A DNA stretch of 64,000 bases from Costus lasius (taxonomy: Eukaryota; Streptophyta; Magnoliopsida; Zingiberales; Costaceae). The stretch's first letter is position 1. Each line of letters opens with the position of its first letter. Positions 32,964-46,695 of this stretch are shown here, one piece after another. The stretch spans positions 83,297,178 to 83,361,177 of the forward strand of contig CM050449.1 of the NCBI GenBank assembly GCA_027563935.2. The letters are read 5' to 3'. The notes beneath the pieces were generated by a model. That model was not told the DNA's origin. It saw nothing but the letters and a program-made list of their open reading frames with translations, and did not search any database. The position numbers and the translations under genes were made by a program.

Positions 32964-34695
32964 TGTTGGGGTATGCCCTTAAGGCTAATGTTTGAGGCCT
33001 TTGGGATTGTAAAAGTATCATGTAATAAACTCTTATGTTTTTAAAGGCATGGTTATTATTCAGGTTGTTACCTTGTCTGCTGTAATAAGAGTACTACTGA
33101 ATAATGTCTCAAAGCTGTTCAGCTAGGCTGACATGCTATAAAGTCCTTAGTCGATATATCTTGGTGAACATGGGACAACCTTGATATGATTGAGACTAAC
33201 ATGTGTTCTAATCTTATAGGATGCTTCGAGCATGGAATAAGATGTAGACTCGTGGGTACATTGGATGTACTGGACAGACCCTACTAGGATATTCAATTGC
33301 TTGTCACAATGTGAATAATCCTTGTATGCTACAAGTGGCACATGTCCTTTGACTTGAGATCACTTGTGTTTCTAAATGATGAATGTCATTGTTTTGAGGT
33401 AGTTCAATATCATTTGAAATATAATGATTATAGACTATCTTGGATGATGATCAAGAGTCAGGTTAGGACACTAGTGATAGATACAGGATTGCCATCTCCT
33501 TGTTCAAGGAGTGTGATGTTCTAATGGGGCCCCCCTTAGATGAGATGATTGAGATAGTGTATGGCCATACCCAGATGACTATGTTCATCTGATCTGATCA
33601 TGCTCATCATATTGGAGTTACAAGCTTGACCCGCTTGTCCAATAAGAACATCCAGTGGCAAAGGACACATGCATGCCTTGTGAAGTTGATTCACACTTGT
33701 GCTGTGGTTTGGGAGTAGTCTTGGAAGACTCTTTCCTTTATATCGGGAGATAGTGATGTGTTGCTAGATACCCCTCACTGATCGTGATAACGTGAGTTAT
33801 CGTTACCGACATTTAAAGGAAACCCTCAGGGTCGCACAAATTGATGATATGGCTTACTTGAGTCAGATCGTGTGGACTGAATTGTTTGGGTTCAGTTTAA
33901 AGGGGTTTAATCTCTGATTGTAAGTGAGATCTGGTCTGATCATGTTTGATTGATTAGGGCTTGAGATCGGTAAGCTTTGATCGAGAGAGATGATGCTTGA
34001 TCGGTGAGATCAGAAGCATCAGGAGATGAATGGTTAGATCTGAAACCTTAGGGTTTACTATGGTCTAGACCAATTGGCTTGAGCTATTTCGGTTTGGTTC
34101 ATAAACCAAATGCGATTGGAACATGTTGGCTTGAACCGGTTCACAAAGGTGAACATTTGGTTCAATGCTAATATGCGTTTTGGGTTGAAGTAAGCGCATG
34201 GCTTGATGATCATCCATTTATGGAAAGTCATCAAGGCCGGTTTCTCAAAAACGCCAAAACGCATATGCGTTCTTGACTTCACTTCAACGCTTTGCTCTCG
34301 GTTGGGCGAGAGGTTGACGAAGAGAAGTGTTTTGCAAGAGGAGCTCTCGGCCAAAAAAGGGAATCGTCTCTTCATCCCCTTCCATACGGCAAGGACCCTT
34401 GAAGATTCTTGCTAGCACAAGTACCACAAGGGGTAGGCGATCTTCATCGAGTGTGTGTTCATTTTGGAGGAGATCTAAGTTGCTCTCTTCTTCCAAGCCG
34501 ACCTCCAAGCCAATGGCGTTGGTATGAATCTCCCTCTTGATTCAATCAATTTATCATAGTTGATTATATGAGCATGTATGCGATTGCATTGAAGAAACCC
34601 TAGCAAACTTGCATGCGCCCCCTACCTTAGGGTTTCGGCCCCCCTCTTGAAAGGGGTTTTATCCGCTTGCGCTCCCCCATGAAGGGGACTCTTCA
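32964..34695 (+). repeat. Cop-7 3' LTR (1732 bp)
   Basis: Same length as the 5' LTR and differing at five single bases, four of them transitions. Followed by TSD CTTAC at 34696-34700. Confidence 0.96.
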
Positions 34696-34700
34696 CTTAC

Positions 34701-35144
34701 TATCAGGCAAATCCTATGGCTATAGCAGAAGATAAATAACTCATGCAATTCTATTATTAAACAATAAAAAGAAAGCATGGATCTTATGTGGTAAAAGCCC
34801 ATAGAGCCTAAGTAAGACCTTAAATCAACTTAAGTCTTCACTTGCTCTTCTTGGGTCTTTTGCATCTCATCTGGTCCAACCCAGGGCCCTAGCGCTCAAT
34901 GCAGCTCAGGTGCACCCACCAGCTGAATGCGCCTCTGCGATGTGTGCTTTTGTGCTCTTGTCTAATTAAAATACATTTTAATCTATCTAGACAAGCTTGA
35001 CTCGCAGGTCAATTATACAATAAATTCATTAAAATGTGATTCGCAGATCACAAAAATAATAATTTACCAGGCTCGCAGGCCCCAGCACAGCACACATTAA
35101 AAGGGCAACCCATATAAGATTAAATAAACAAACATCATGGCATC
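34701..35144 (-). other. Cop-6 left unit leader, middle part
   Basis: Continuation of the leader after Cop-7, nearly identical to about 43803-44246 in the right unit. It ends with GCATC, the duplicated target of the next solo LTR. Confidence 0.9.
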
Positions 35145-36826
35145 TGAAAGGGTCCCTAGAATAAGGGGGTGAAACCCTAAACATGCGCAACATAAGATTT
35201 TGCATGGGCGGAAATAGGGTTTGCATAGGATCGCATGTAGTATGTCTATATAATCAACTTCTTTCAATTCAAAGATCAAGTTAAGATCTTTTACCATAGC
35301 CATGAAGAAGGAGTCGGCTTGGTAGCAAGAGGGCAAATGAGCTCTCCTCCAAAGAAGACGCACACAAAGGATGATGAAGGCTTCCTCCTTGCGCAATTCT
35401 TGTGCTAGCAAAAACGCCAAGTTTTTCCTTGCGTGTGTTGAAGTCAAGAGATGCTTGGCCGAACTACCTCCTCGTCGTCTAGGAAGAAAACCTCTCCAAG
35501 CGCAAAGACGACAATTGAATTGGCATTATCATTTTAGGCGTTTTTCAATAGATGGCGTTTCATGACTTCCAAATATGGAAAGTCATGAAGCCATGCGCTC
35601 ACCCATAAGAAAACCGCCCAAATACAATTAAGCCTTGAACCATGCATTCATACTCGTGAACCGGTTCAAGCTAACCCAATTCAATTCAATTTGGTCCAAA
35701 AAAAACCAAACCAGCCCATGGTCTAGATCTCTCTGAACCAAATGGCTCAAGATCTAACCGTTCATCTCATGATGTTCCTGATCTCACCGATCTAGAATCA
35801 TCTCTCTCGATCGAAGCTTACCGATCTCAAGTCCTAATCAATCAAACATGATCAGACCAGATCTCACTTACAATCAGAGTTTAAACTTCTTTAAACTGAA
35901 CCTCAACAATTCAGTCCACACGATCTGACTCAAGTAAGCCATATCACCAAATTGTGCGACCCTGAGGGTTTCCTTTAAATGTCGGTAACGATAACTTACG
36001 TTATCACGATCAGTGAGGGGTATCTAGCAACACATCACTGTCTCCCGATATAAAGGAAAGAGTCTTCCAAGACTTCACCCAAATCACAGCACAAGTGTGA
36101 ATCAACTCACTAGGCACACATGTTTCCTTTGCCACTGGATGTTCTGATTGGACAAGCCTGTCAAGCTTGTAGTTCCAATATGATGAGCATGATTAGATCA
36201 GATGAGCATAGTCACCTGGGTATGGCCATACACTATTCTCAATCATCTCATCCAGGGGGCCCCTTTAGAACATCACACTCCTTAAACAAGGAGACGGCAA
36301 TCCTTTATCTATCACTAGTGCCCTAACCTGACTCAAGCTCACTATCCAAGATAGTCTATAATCATTATCTTTCAAATGATATTGAACTACCTCAAAACAA
36401 TGACAATCATCATTTAGAAACACAAGTGATCTCAAGTCAAAGGACATGTGCCACTTGCAGCAAACAAGGATTATTCACATTGTGACAAGCAATTGAATAT
36501 CCTAGTAGGGTCTTGTCCAGTACATCCAATGTACCCATGAGTCTACATCTTATTCCATGCTCGAAGCATCCTATAAGATTAGAACACATATTAGTCTTAA
36601 CCATATCAAGGCTGTCTCATGTTCACCAAGATATATCGACTAAGGACATCAGTACATGTCAGCTTAGCTGAACAGCTTTGAGACATTATTCAGTAGTACA
36701 CTTATTACAGCAGACAAGGTAACAACCTGAATAACAACCATTGCCTTTATAAACTTAAGAGTTTATACAATGATACTATTATAATCCCAAGGCCTCAAAC
36801 ATTAGCCTTAAGGGCATACCCCAACA
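35145..36826 (-). repeat. Solo LTR of the Cop-1/6/7 family (1682 bp), TSD GCATC
   Basis: TGAAAGGGTCC..CCCCAACA with GCATC on both sides (35140-35144 and 36827-36831). No internal sequence is attached, so an element inserted here and was reduced to one LTR by LTR-LTR recombination. The uninterrupted sequence is preserved in the Cop-6 right unit near 44245. Confidence 0.95.
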
Positions 36827-36831
36827 GCATC

Positions 36832-37593
36832 ATTCAATCAACATGTGATCCATTACAAGAAAATAAAATTTTGAAAACCCATTGACATCAATTTTAATTT
36901 TCTTATGTGCCTTACAACCTTACAATGGTCCATTGATAGGGATCCACTCATCAATCTAGTTAGATCCATGCCCTTACATGCACCAAGTCCTAACTGACTC
37001 GAGTTGACCTAATGGTCAACCATGCATGCGCCAAGGGCTGAACAGCCAACATGAGTTCTGGCAAGCGGGTGTGACCCCGGGCCTAACTTATGTGTGTTCA
37101 CTGGTTGTCTCAACCAGACCTCGCTACACGCCTTTGATGCAGTTAACCTATAGCCACCTCGTGCTTGCGCACAGGTGCTATCTGGTCAACCCATCTAGGC
37201 TCTCAGATGGTCTGATCAGACTTAGTTGATCTATACTAGATGATGCTTTCAACCCCATCAACCCATCTAAGGGTTTAAAGTAGGGCCTTAGATCTAGATG
37301 AGGTGCGCAAGATCTTTTGTTTTGTCAAAAACAACATGTAAGAAGCGCCAACAAACATGCGCCATCCATAACAATTGTAGAGTCCCCTTCAAGGGGGAGC
37401 GCAACTTTGACAAAAACAACAACAAGCACCAATACATTCGGCTAAGAGCAATAAACATCATGCATGTTGTTTTCGCATCATAAATTTTTCATGAGCTTGC
37501 GCATGTAACCAACCATAGATCTAAGCATAAGTGTAAACATGGATCACACGAGCAAACATAATAGCATGCATAAAGCCGAGCTCTGATACCAAT
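36832..37593 (-). other. Cop-6 left unit leader, LTR-proximal part with primer site
   Basis: Last part of the leader. The primer site GCTCTGATACCAAT is at 37580-37593 against LTR b. Frames such as the 67-codon one at 37026 recur in the right unit but have no recognisable domain. Confidence 0.88.
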
Positions 37594-39273
37594 TGCAGAA
37601 ACCCCTTTCGAGAGGGGGGCGAAAACCCTAAGCATGGCGCAAATAAAATTTTGCAAGCGGAAGCAAGGGTTTGATGATCTTTTGCATGCCATATGATCAA
37701 CTATCATAGATTGAATAGATCAAGAGTAGATCATACCAATGCCATCGGTTTGGTTGGTGCCTTGGAAGCAAAGACGCAAGTGCTCCTTCTCCAAAGGTGA
37801 CGCACACAACAAGTGAAGATGGCTTGCTCCTTTGAATCCTTTGTGCTAGCAAAGTGCTTCAATGGGACCTTGTCGCGTGAAGGAGAGGATAGAGATGGCT
37901 TGTCTCGGCCGAATGCCTCCTCTTGTCGTCAACACACTCTCCTCTCCACGAGATTGCAAGCGGTCATCATCCAAGAGAAGCGTTGAGGCGTTTTTACAAA
38001 GTCGCCTTGATGACTTTCCAAAAATGGAATGACATGAAGTAATGCTTTGAAAACCGACCAAAACGCTTAAGCATTGAACCAAGCGTTCACACACATGTGA
38101 ACCGGTTCATGCTCAATCGATCCAATTGACTTTGGTTCAAAAAACCAAATCAAATCAGCCCAAGCCATGGTCTAGACCTCATTGAACCAATAGGTTCCAG
38201 ATCTAACCGTTCATCTCCTGATGCTTCTGATCTTACCGATCTAGCATCATCTCTCTCGATCGAAGCTTACCGATCTCAAGCCCTAATCAATCAAACATGA
38301 TCAGACCAGATCTCACTTACAATCAGAGATTAAATCCCTTTAAACTGAACCCAAACAATTCAGTCCACACGATCTGACTCAAGTAAGCCATATCATCAAA
38401 TTGTGCGACCCTGAGGGTTTCCTTTAAATGTCGGTAACGATAACTTACGTTATCACAATCAGTGAGGGGTATCTAGCAACACATCACTGTCTCCCGATAT
38501 AAAGGAAAGAGTCTTCCAAGACTACACCCAAACCACAGCACAAGTGTGAATCCACTTCACAAGGCATGCATGTTTCCTTTGCCACTGGATGTTCTTATTG
38601 GACAAGCGTGTCAAGCCTGTAGCTCCAATATGATGAGCATGATTAGATCAGATGCACATAGTCACCTGGGTATGGCCATACACTTTCTCAATCATCTCAT
38701 CTAGGGGGCCCCTATAGAACACCACACTCCTTCAACAAGGAGACGGCAATCCTCTATCTATCACTAGTGCCCTAACCTGACTCACGATCATTATCCAAGA
38801 TAGTCTATAACCATTATGTTTCAAATGATATTGAACTACCTCAAAATAATGACAATCATCATTTAGAAACACAAGTGATCTCAAGTCAGAGGACATGTGC
38901 CACTTATTGCAATCAAGGATCATTCACATTGTGACAAGCAATTGAATGTCCTAGTAGGGTCTGTCCAGTATATCCAATGTACCCATGAGTCTACATCTTA
39001 TTCCATGCTCGAAGCATCCTATAAGATTAGAACACATATTAGTCTCAATCATATCAAGGCTGTCTCATGTTCACCAAGATATATCGACTAAGGACATTTA
39101 GCATGTCAGCCTAGCTGAACAGCATTGAGACATTATTCAGAAGAACACACATTGCAGCAGATGATGTAACAACCTGAATAATAACCATTGCCTTTATAAA
39201 CACAAGAATGTATTACATGATACTTATACAATCCCAACGCCTCAAACATTAGCCTTAAGGGCATACCCCAACA
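37594..39273 (-). repeat. Cop-6 LTR b (shared middle LTR, 1680 bp)
   Basis: Equal in length to LTRs a and c. Left neighbour is a primer site and right neighbour a polypurine tract, which proves that it is shared by two internal regions. Confidence 0.95.
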
Positions 39274-39293
39274 ATCTCCCACTTGCACTTAAT

Positions 39294-42200
39294 CTAATGG
39301 TTGAGAAATCTCAAACCCATGTTATTACAGTGCTTCTCATGCTTCTGCTGCGCCAGAGGCTTGGTAAGCGGGTCAGCCAGATTGTCGTCTGTATGAACCT
39401 TGCAGACTTTGATCTCGCCACGATCAATGATCTCCCGGATCAAGTGAAACCATCTCTGTATGTGCTTGGACTTCTGGTGCGACCGTGGTTCCTTTGCTTG
39501 TGCGATTGCTCCAGTGTTATCACAAAAGATAACCAAAGGATCTGCACTTGAAGGAACAACACCAAGTTCTCTCACGAACTTACGAATCCACACTGCCTCC
39601 TTGGATGCTTCCGAGGCTGCAACATACTCGGCTTCTGTTGTGGAATCAGCAACAGTTGACTGTTTGAAACTTTTCCACACCACCGCTCCACCATTCAAGC
39701 TAAAAACATAGCATGATTGCGATCGGAAATCATCCTGGTCCGACTGGAACGAAGCGTCAGTATATCCTTCTATACTGAGTTCTTCCTGACCACCATATAT
39801 CAAGAACATATCTTTGGTCCTCCGCAGATATTTTAAAATGTTCTTGACTGCAATCCAGTGCGCCATACCTGGATTACTTTGGAACTGACTGGTCACGCTT
39901 AACCCGTAAGCGACGTCTGGGCGAGTACACAACATCGCATACATTATGGACCCAATAGCCGAAGCATAAGGCGTATTGTCCATTTCATCTTTCTCAGTCT
40001 GTGTTTGTGGACACTAACTCTTCGAAAGATTCAGACCATGTCTGACTGGAAGATATCCTCTTTTAGAATTCTCTAAATGGAATCTCTCCAGGACTTTCTC
40101 GATGTAAGTACTCTGGCACAGCCCGAGAAGCCTCTTAGATCTATCCCTGTAGATCTTCACACCTAAAACATAGGCTGCTTCTCCTAGATCTTTCATCTAA
40201 AAACATTTTCCTAACCATGCTTTAACAGCATGCAGTTCAGGAATATCGTTTCCAATTATTAAGATATCATCGACGTAGAGGACTAGAAAAGTAATCACGC
40301 TCCCACTAAACCTCTTATATACACACGGGTCATCTTCGTTCTTGATGAAACCAAACTCAGAGATTGATTCATCAAAACGAATATTCCAGCTTCTAGATGC
40401 TTGTTTAAGTCCATAAATGGACCTTTTTAACTTGCATATTTTATGACGATCTGCTGGATTAGTGAAACCTTCAGGTTGTGTCATATACACATCCTCATCC
40501 AGTTTTCCATTAAGGAAAGCCGTCTTCACATCCATCTGCCAGATCTCATAATCGTAATATGCTGCTATCGCGAAAAGAATCCGAATAGACTTGAACATGG
40601 CTACAAGAGAGAAAGTTTCATCATAATCTATCCCGTAGATTTGTTTGAAACCTTTCGCAACTAGCCTGCCTTTATAGGTAACTACGTTACCATCCATGTC
40701 AATCTTCTTCTTGAAGATCCATTTACAGCCTATAGGGATTACTCCCAGAGGCGGATCAACCAAATCCCAGACTTGGTTATCTGACATGGAGTCCATCTCG
40801 GCTCACATAGCTTCAAGCCATCTAGCTGACTCCGGTCCACTGACCGCATCCGCACAAGTAAGGGTTCATCATTATCAATGATGTAGACTCTGTCATAGCG
40901 CTCAGGCTGTCGACGGATCCTTCCCGATCTACGCGGTTCCCGTGATATCTGAGCCTCAGGTTGCACAATAACCTGTTCTACCAGCTCAGGCTCATCCAAC
41001 TGTGCTTGACTACTTTGTCCTTCCTCTGGATTCTCATCCAGTTTTATTTCTCTCCCACTGGCTTCTTGCAGAAGAAACTCCTTCTCAAGAAATATGGCTG
41101 TCCGAGCAACAAATACTTTGTTCTCTTTGGGATCGAAGAAATAATAACCCTTAGTTTCCTTAGGGTAACCGACAAAGATGCATTTCTCAGATCTGTTCTC
41201 TAGTTTCCCAGAGGCGAGCTTTTTGACATAAGCCTCGCAACCCCAGATCCTGATAAATGTCAAGCTCGGCTGTTTCCCATACCATAATTCATATGGCGTA
41301 TTTGAAACGGCCTTGGATGGCACTCGGTTTAGTACCTTTGCAGCTGTTTCCAGTGCAAAACCCCAAAAGGAATATGGAAGAGTAGCCTGACTCATCATAG
41401 AATGAACCATATCAAGTAACGTTCTATTTCTCCTCTCGGACACACCATTCCATTGTGGTGTTCCTGGCGGAGTGAGCTGTGAGATAATCCCACACTCTTT
41501 TAGATAGTCAGTAAACGCATGACTCAAGTATTCTCCACCTCGATCAGAACGAAGTGCCTTGATATTTCGCCCTAGCTGATTCTGTACTTCATTTTTGAAC
41601 TCTTTAAACTTGTCAAAAGATTCACTCTTATGTCTCATTAGATAGACATACCCATACCTACTGAAATCATCAGTAAAGGTAATGAAGTACGAATAGCCAC
41701 CTCTGGCATGTTTACTAAATGGCCCACACACATCACTGTGTATAAGGTCAAGTAAACCTGAAGCCCTTTGACCTTTGTGAGGAAAAGGTGACTTCGTCAT
41801 TTTACCCATCAAACAAGCTTTGCATGTATCAATCTCCTCATAGGAGAAAGATCCCAGCAGTCCATGATCATGCAACCGCTTAATGCGTTTCTTGTTAATA
41901 TGGCCTAAACGACTATGCCATAACAAGGTGCTGTCTTCAGCATACTTGGCTTTCTTAATATCAACACTTTGTATAGAACTTTCCATGTCCAACATGTATA
42001 ACCCATTGTTAATTGAACCAGTTGCATAAACAATATTATCTAAAGACAAAACACACTTTGAAATATTGCATTCAAAGGCAAATCCTTTCCTGACAAGAGC
42101 AAGAATGGAGATAATATTTTTAGTAATGCTGGGAACAAAATAACAACTGTTTAGTTCTAATACAATGCCAGATGGTAATGAGATGAAATAGTCTCCTACA

Positions 42201-43168
42201 GCAACAGCAGCAACCCGTGCCCCGTTTCCAACGCGTAGGTCCACCTCATGCTGTCCCACCTGTCTTCTTCTCTTGAGTCCCTGTACATTTGAACAAATGT
42301 GAACTCCACATGCAGTGTCCAACACCCATGAAATAGAAGAAGATGAAACCATGACTTCCGTCACGCATATACCTGAGCCAGAAGAGATGCTTCCCCTCTT
42401 ATCTCCTTGGAGCGCTTTACAGTCCTTTTTCCAGTGACCCAGCTGGCCACAGTGGAAACACCTGTTGTCCTTTGACCGCTTAACCTTCTGTTTCAGAGCC
42501 TTGCTGTAACTCTTGACAGGGGCCTTGCCCTTCTTCTTGTTCCTGGAAGGAACCATTAAGACAGAGGTTGAAGGCTTTCCCTTCAGAGTCTCCTCAGTTG
42601 TCAAGAGCATATTCAGCAGCTCTGCCGGAGTACAATCGATTTTGTTCATATTAAAGTTAATAATGAACGCATCGAAAGAGGGCGGGAGAGACTGCAGAAT
42701 AATGTCTACAGCAAGCTCCTGGTTGATGGTATGCCCCAGTTTCTCCAGAGCCTCCTTGTGCCCAATCATCTTGAGCACGTGAGCTCCCACTGGGCTCCCT
42801 TCAGCCAGTTTGCTCTGAAAGAAAAGCTTTGTCAGATTATAGCGTTCTGTCCTCGCCTGTGCAGCATACAGCATCTTGAGGTTCGCTATAATTTCTATAG
42901 CCGACATATCCTCATGCTGACGCTGCAGCGGTGGCGTCATAGACGCTAGCATCAGGCAAGCGACATCAATGCTATCATTGACATGCTTTTCATAGGCATC
43001 ACGAACCGCCCTTGCGGCGTTCGCAGCGGGTTTAGGCGGCACAGCCGTCTCGAGGACATATAGTTTCCTCTCTGCCTTAAGAACAATCTTAAGGTGTCCG
43101 AACCAGTCTGAGAAGTTTGGCCCAGCAAACTTCTCCCTTTCCAGTAGGGATCGCACATTGAAGCTCAT
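39294..43168 (-). pseudogene. Cop-6 right unit gag-pol, three stops and one frameshift
   Basis: Full-length copia polyprotein region from ATG 43168 to the normal stop 39294-39296. Gag, zinc knuckle, protease and integrase are open for over 760 codons. A single-base loss in a G run near 40862 then shifts the frame. Further stops: TGA at about 40803 (expected Arg, shared with the left unit), TAG at 40197 and TAG at 40014 (each expected Gln). A 9-bp in-frame deletion shortens the lysine-rich stretch near 42535. Without the frameshift the Gag-protease-integrase part would be the best preserved of the Cop-6 family after Cop-1. Confidence 0.92.
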
Positions 43169-45010
43169 GGTGTTCGTTGCTGCAGGAATCTACAACAATG
43201 CAAGAACAGCAAGGTCAGTATCAATGTTTAGAATCAATCCAGGACTTAAGAAAGATTCTTTTCTCACTATTTTATCTGACTGAAAAATCCATTAAAACAG
43301 TCCGAAAGAGTAACACTCTTTTAGTGAGATGGGATCCAGATTTCATACTTGGTCTCCGCGTCCCGCTCAGGCGAGATAAGATGCACAGAGAGTACAAGCA
43401 CTAATCTCTGGTAGGCAGTCCCTGCCAATCGCCAACCCATGTGATTCCCCTTCATCTGGGCAATCCAGCAGACTGTGCCAACTGAGTTGGTACAACACAG
43501 TCTCTGATCCCACAGATGGCTGCCTCCATGTGCTACCATATGCTCCACACATGTAGCCTACATGGTCAAGCTGACCCGACCTACTCCCTGGACCACCACG
43601 TGCTATGCTGAGCAAGGAGAAGCGATAAATCCCTTCTCTGTAACACGCAGGTGAAATCACACACCGTCTGAAGATAGATGGACGTGCCCACTGAGTGGGT
43701 TCAACACGGCTCCAACGATAGTCAGAACAGTGAGGTTTCGCGTCAGAAGGCATTACGTGCTTGATATTTTAGCGTTGGATTTTAACGGTCTTTTATCTTC
43801 TTACTATCAGGCAAATCCTATGGCTATAGCAGAAGATAAATAACTCATGCAATTCTATTATTAAACAATAAAAAGAAAGCATGGATCTTATGTGGTAAAA
43901 GCCCATAGAGCCTAAGTAAGACCTTAAATCAACTTAAGTCTTCACTTGCTCTTCTTGGGTCTTTTGCATCTCATCTGGTCCAACCCAGGGCCTTAGCGCT
44001 CAATGCAGCTCAGGTGAACCCACCAGCTGAATGCGCCTCTGCGATGTGTGCTTTTGTGCTCTTGTCTAATTAAAATACATTTTAATCTATCTAGACAAGC
44101 TTGACTCGCAGGTCAATTATACAATAAATTCATTAAAATGTGATTCGCAGATCACAAAAATAATAATTTACCAGGCTCGCAGGCCCCAGCACAGCACACA
44201 TTAAAAGGGCAACCCACATAAGATTAAATAAACAAACATCATGGCATCATTCAATCAACATGTGATCCATTACAAGAAAATAAAATTTTGAAAACCCATT
44301 GGCATCAATTTTAATTTTCTTATGTGCCTTACAACCTTACAATGGTCCATTGATAGGGATCCACTCATCAATCTAGTTAGATCCATGCCCTTACATGCAC
44401 CAAGTCCTAACTGACTCGAGTTGACCTAATGGTCAACCATGCATGCGCCAAGGGCTGAACAGCCAACATGAGTTCTGGCAAGCGGGTGTGACCCCGGGCC
44501 TAACTTATGTGTGTTCACTGGTTGTCTCAACCAGACCTCGCTACACGCCTTTGATGCAGTTAACCTATAGCCACCTCGTGCTTGCGCACAGGTGCTATCT
44601 GGTCAACCCATCTAGGCTGTCAGATGGTCTGATCAGATTTAGTTGATCTATACTAGATGATGCTTTCAACCCCATCAACCCATCTAAGGGTTTAAAGTAG
44701 GGCCTTAGATCTAGATGAGGCGCGCAAGATCTTTTCTTTTGTCAAAAACAACATGTAAGAAGCGCCAACAAACATGCGCCATCCATAACAATTGTAGAGT
44801 CCCCTTCAAGGGGGAGCGCAACTTTGACAAAAACAACAACAAGCACCAATACATGCGGCTAAGAGCAATAAACATCATGCATGTTGTTTTCGCATCATAA
44901 ATTTTTCATGAGCTTGCGCATGTAACCAACCATAGATCTAAGCATAAGTGTAAACATGGATCACACGAGCAAACATAATAGCATGCATAAAGCTGAGCTC
45001 TGATACCAAT
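43169..45010 (-). other. Cop-6 right unit leader with primer site
   Basis: Uninterrupted 1.84-kb leader, useful as the empty-site reference for the Cop-7 and solo-LTR insertions. First stem-loop at 43362-43375. Primer site at 44997-45010. Confidence 0.9.
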
Positions 45011-46690
45011 TGCAGAAACCCCTTTCGAGAGGGGGGCAAAAACCCTAAGCATGGCGCAAATAAAATTTTGCAAGCGGAAGCAAGGGTTTGATGATCTTTT
45101 GCATGCCATATGATCAACTATCATAGATTGAATAGATCAAGAGTAGATCATACCAATGCCATCGGTTTGGTTGGTGCCTTGGAAGCAAAGACGCAAGTGC
45201 TCCTTCTCCAAAGGTGACGCACACAACAAGTGAAGATGGCTTGCTCCTTTGAATCCTTTGTGCTAGCAAAGTGCTTCAATGGGACCTTGTCGCGTGAAGG
45301 AGAGGATAGAGATGGCTTGTCTCGGCCGAATGCCTCCTCTTGTCGTCAACACACTCTCCTCTCCACGAGATTGCAAGCGGTCATCATCCAAGAGAAGCGT
45401 TGAGGCATTTTTACAAAGTCGCCTTGATGACTTTCCAAAAATGGAATGACATGAAGTAATGCTTTGAAAACCGACCAAAACGCTTAAGCATTGAACCAAG
45501 CGTTCACACACATGTGAACCGGTTCATGCTCAATCGATCCAATTGACTTTGGTTCAAAAAACCAAATCAAATCAGCCCAAGCCATGGTCTAGACCTCATT
45601 GAACCAATAGGTTCCAGATCTAACCGTTCATCTCCTGATGCTCCTGATCTTACCGATCTAGCATCATCTCTCTCGATCGAAGCTTACCGATCTCAAGCCC
45701 TAATCAATCAAACATGATCAGACCAGATCTCACTTACAATCAGAGATTAAATCCCTTTAAACTGAACCCAAACAATTCAGTCCACACGATCTGACTCAAG
45801 TAAGCCATATCATCAAATTGTGCGACCCTGAGGGTTTCCTTTAAATGTCGGTAACGATAACTTACGTTATCACGATCAGTGAGGGGTATCTAGCAACACA
45901 TCACTGTCTCCCGATATAAAGGAAAGAGTCTTCCAAGACTACACCCAAACCACAGCACAAGTGTGAATCCACTTCACAAGGCATGCATGTTTCCTTTGCC
46001 ACTGGATGTTCTTATTGGACAAGCGTGTCTAGCCTGTAGCTCCAATATGATGAGCATGATTAGATCAGATGCACATAGTCACCTGGGTATGGCCATACAC
46101 TTTCTCAATCATCTCATCTAGGGGGCCCCTATAGAACACCACACTCCTTCAACAAGGAGACGGCAATCCTCTATCTATCACTAGTGCCCTAACCTGACTC
46201 ATGATCATTATCCAAGATAGTCTATAACCATTATGTTTCAAATGATATTGAACTACCTCAAAACAATGACAATCATCATTTAGAAACACAAGTGATCTCA
46301 AGTCAGAGGACATGTGCCACTTATTGCAATCAAGGATCATTCACATTGTGACAAGCAATTGAATGTCCTAGTAGGGTCTGTCCAGTACATCCAATGTACC
46401 CATGAGTCTACATCTTATTCCATGCTCGAAGCATCCTATAAGATTAGAACACATATTAGTCTCAATCATATCAAGGCTGTCTCATGTTCACCAAGATATA
46501 TCGACTAAGGACATTTAGCATGTCAGCCTAGCTGAACAGCATTGAGACATTATTCAGAAGAACACACATTGCAGCAGATGATGTAACAACCTGAATAATA
46601 ACCATTGCCTTTATAAACACAAGAATGTATTACATGATACTTATACAATCCCAAGGCCTCAAACATTAGCCTTAAGGGCATACCCCAACA
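45011..46690 (-). repeat. Cop-6 LTR c (outer 5' LTR, 1680 bp)
   Basis: TGCAGAAACCCC..CCCCAACA, followed by TSD AGAAC (46691-46695) and then Cop-5 coding sequence. Confidence 0.95.
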
Positions 46691-46695
46691 AGAAC

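Larger units (their letters stand above)
25534..34695 (+). mobile_element. Cop-7, complete young Ty1/copia element (9162 bp)
   Basis: A structurally complete element with two 1732-bp LTRs differing at five positions, primer site, leader, full-length gag-pol frame with two nonsense codons, polypurine tract and TSD CTTAC. It is the only plus-strand copia element in the nest and the innermost one. Five differences in 1732 bp is about 0.3%, near 0.1 million years if a grass LTR rate of 1.3e-8 per site per year applied here. Confidence 0.96.
19313..46690 (-). mobile_element. Cop-6, tandem copia element LTR-internal-LTR-internal-LTR
   Basis: Three 1680-bp LTRs (19313-20992, 37594-39273, 45011-46690) alternate with two internal regions. 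The middle LTR has a primer site on its left and a polypurine tract on its right, so it serves as 5' LTR for the left unit and 3' LTR for the right unit. One TSD pair, AGAAC, encloses the whole. The left internal region is 5.75 kb once two younger insertions (25534-34700 and 35145-36831) are removed, and the right one is 5.74 kb. This is the product expected from unequal crossing-over between LTRs of one inserted element. Confidence 0.93.
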
